In this document: positions 63,640 through 64,000 of the stretch, piece by piece
Numbering within the stretch: position 1 is the stretch's first letter
Layout: each line of letters begins with the position of its first letter
NCBI GenBank assembly: GCA_012295275.1
Contig: CM022675.1
Span: forward strand, 9,204,193-9,268,192
Source of the DNA: Chrysomallon squamiferum
Lineage: Eukaryota > Mollusca > Gastropoda > Neomphalida > Peltospiridae
Length of the DNA stretch: 64,000 bases
Reading direction: 5' to 3'
Notes under the pieces: model-generated
What the model was told of the DNA's origin: nothing
Databases searched by the model: none
Seen by the model: the letters and a program-made list of their open reading frames with translations, nothing else
Translations under genes and position numbers: made by a program

Positions 63640-64000
63640 TCTGTGAATGACATACAGAGTAAATATAAAGATTTTCTACAATTGTATTCTGTTGGGAATA
63701 ATTCTTAAACAGTATTTGTTATTTTGTTGTGGGGTTTTTTTTTGAGATACAAAATTTCAATTCTTAAGATATGATTAGAAACAATTTTCTAAAAATACAA
63801 TAGGAAGTATCTTGATAAGTAAATGGGAATATTTTCTTGAAAACAAATGGAATCTAGAATTTAAATAAGGATATTTTTCTAGAAAAACAACAGAATCTAG
63901 AATTTAAATAAGGATATTTTCTAGAAATTAAATATTTAGAATCTTGATATGTAAGTAAGAAAATTGTCTAGAAATATAATATTTTTAATCTAGATGTTTA
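63640..64000. repeat. Tandem array, unit about 45-55 bp, reaching the window end
   Basis: Copies share GGATATTTTCTAGAAA, AACAGAATCTAGAATTTAA and AATAAGGATATTTT. At least five copies, the right end cut by the window. Confidence 0.8.

Overview
This is an AT-rich, microsatellite-saturated animal nuclear sequence. It holds no rRNA, no tRNA gene, no CRISPR array and no bacterial-type operon. Long (TC)n, (TAA)n, (CA)n and poly-A/T tracts, plus one degenerate tRNA-derived SINE, resemble a mollusc and particularly a cephalopod genome. The species call is inference. The long open frames are nearly all translations of simple repeats.

The one recognisable coding element is a tiny first coding exon on the + strand at 30516-30573. 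It reads MEEVTRCGRRKQRNPRRKN and ends in phase 1 at a strong splice donor (GTGAGT at 30574). The peptide matches the conserved N-terminus of ZEB/zfh-1 zinc-finger homeodomain repressors (the RCxRRKQxNPRRxN NuRD-recruiting segment). The exon boundary falls at the same residue and phase that I recall for vertebrate ZEB1/ZEB2. The window is therefore best read as the 5' end of a ZEB gene: about 30 kb of upstream DNA, a promoter/5'UTR region at about 30.1-30.5 kb, exon 1, and more than 33 kb of a large first intron that runs off the right end.

Layout: (1) 1-30.1 kb, upstream region. Simple repeats separate short non-repetitive, CpG-retaining islands (about 0.3, 2.3, 5.0, 6.2, 7.4, 7.9, 9.0, 12.5, 13.9, 15.7, 17.1, 19.2, 21.7, 22.5, 24.2, 25.7, 27.4 and 28.6 kb). 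The islands carry recurring motifs: palindromic TCACGTGAC E-boxes, CAGGTA/CAGGTG sites, and CAGGTR sites paired with a TCGATA-like motif. (2) 30.1-30.7 kb, promoter and exon 1, with five CAGGT/ACCTG sites. (3) 30.6-64 kb, intron 1. It is T- and G-skewed on the + strand, CpG-poor, and largely built from diverged tandem duplications, poly-A/T and dinucleotide tracts. Embedded in it are a dense ACCTG/CAGGT cluster at 33.19-33.46 kb and further clusters at 37.2-37.6, 62.2-62.7 and 63.2-63.5 kb.

The main idea: CAGGTA/CAGGTG is the classic DNA target of ZEB proteins themselves and of Snail/Scratch factors. Finding it clustered on both sides of a ZEB first exon, often with a second fixed motif, suggests an autoregulatory or Snail-ZEB cross-regulatory cis-element array. 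Motif positions are read directly from the sequence. Function is inference.
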